From: Flavobacteriales bacterium | GTDB lineage: Bacteria > Bacteroidota > Bacteroidia > Flavobacteriales > Flavobacteriaceae | Direction of reading: 5' to 3' | DNA: 13,726 nt | NCBI GenBank assembly: GCA_027031025.1 | Contig: JALVEJ010000076.1 | Location: forward strand, 1 to 13,726 | In this document: one piece after another, positions 13,724-13,726 of the stretch | Layout of the letters: every line of letters begins with the position of its first letter | Position numbering within the stretch: position 1 is the stretch's first letter | The notes under the pieces: generated by a model | Told to the model about the DNA's origin: nothing | The model's input: the letters and a program-made list of their open reading frames with translations, nothing else | Database searches by the model: none | Translations under genes and position numbers: made by a program

Positions 13724-13726
13724 CTG

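Noticed and set aside
1..13726. CRISPR arrays, tRNA or rRNA genes, transposases
   Set aside because: No regularly spaced repeats, cloverleaf-like segments, rRNA signature sequences or transposase motifs were seen on either strand.

Overview
This window is a surface-polysaccharide biosynthesis locus of a Gram-negative bacterium, followed by an unrelated type IV pilin accessory gene. A Wzx flippase, UDP-galactopyranose mutase, a TviB/WbpO-type UDP-HexNAc dehydrogenase and a TfpX/TfpZ-family protein suggest a proteobacterium, most likely an AT-rich gammaproteobacterium. The genus cannot be read from the sequence. The central cassette is visibly more AT-rich (17 G/C in the 60 bases 3901-3960) than its edges (26/60 at 541-600, 31/60 at 11701-11760). 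This fits the mosaic build of most O-antigen, capsule and exopolysaccharide loci.

Layout. Bases 1-257 hold the possible tail of an upstream gene and a promoter-like site. Bases 258-7490 (+) carry seven tightly packed genes, with overlaps of 4-16 bases or gaps of 1-7: a membrane-anchored GT2 glycosyltransferase, a SAM methyltransferase, Wzx, Glf, a GT4, a GT2 and a second GT4. Bases 12607-7444 (-) run toward them: UDP-HexNAc dehydrogenase, MBOAT O-acyltransferase, its SGNH-like partner, a dehydrogenase gene remnant, and another GT4. The two blocks collide tail to tail at 7444-7490. Bases 12739-13509 (+) encode the TfpX/TfpZ protein. Bases 13510-13726 hold a short reading frame, a 62-base palindromic element and a probable terminator.

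How the genes fit together. The dehydrogenase should supply a UDP-HexNAc uronic acid and Glf should supply UDP-galactofuranose. Four soluble-type glycosyltransferases would assemble the lipid-linked repeat unit, and Wzx would flip it. The MBOAT/SGNH pair would add acyl (probably acetyl) groups. The first GT2 probably makes a polyprenyl-phosphate sugar or modifies a lipid-linked sugar. No Wzy polymerase and no initiating phosphoglycosyltransferase is visible, so they must lie elsewhere if the pathway is Wzx/Wzy-type.

Two structural oddities stand out. First, a copy of the 3' end of the dehydrogenase gene, with a clean in-frame 156-base internal deletion, lies just upstream of the minus-strand GT4. 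The MBOAT/SGNH pair is therefore bracketed by direct repeats, like an inserted or excisable O-acylation module. Second, the convergent GT4 genes overlap by 47 bases on an imperfect palindrome, so both strands encode the same C-terminal pattern (DK-x3-SYQ-x7-DK-x-stop).
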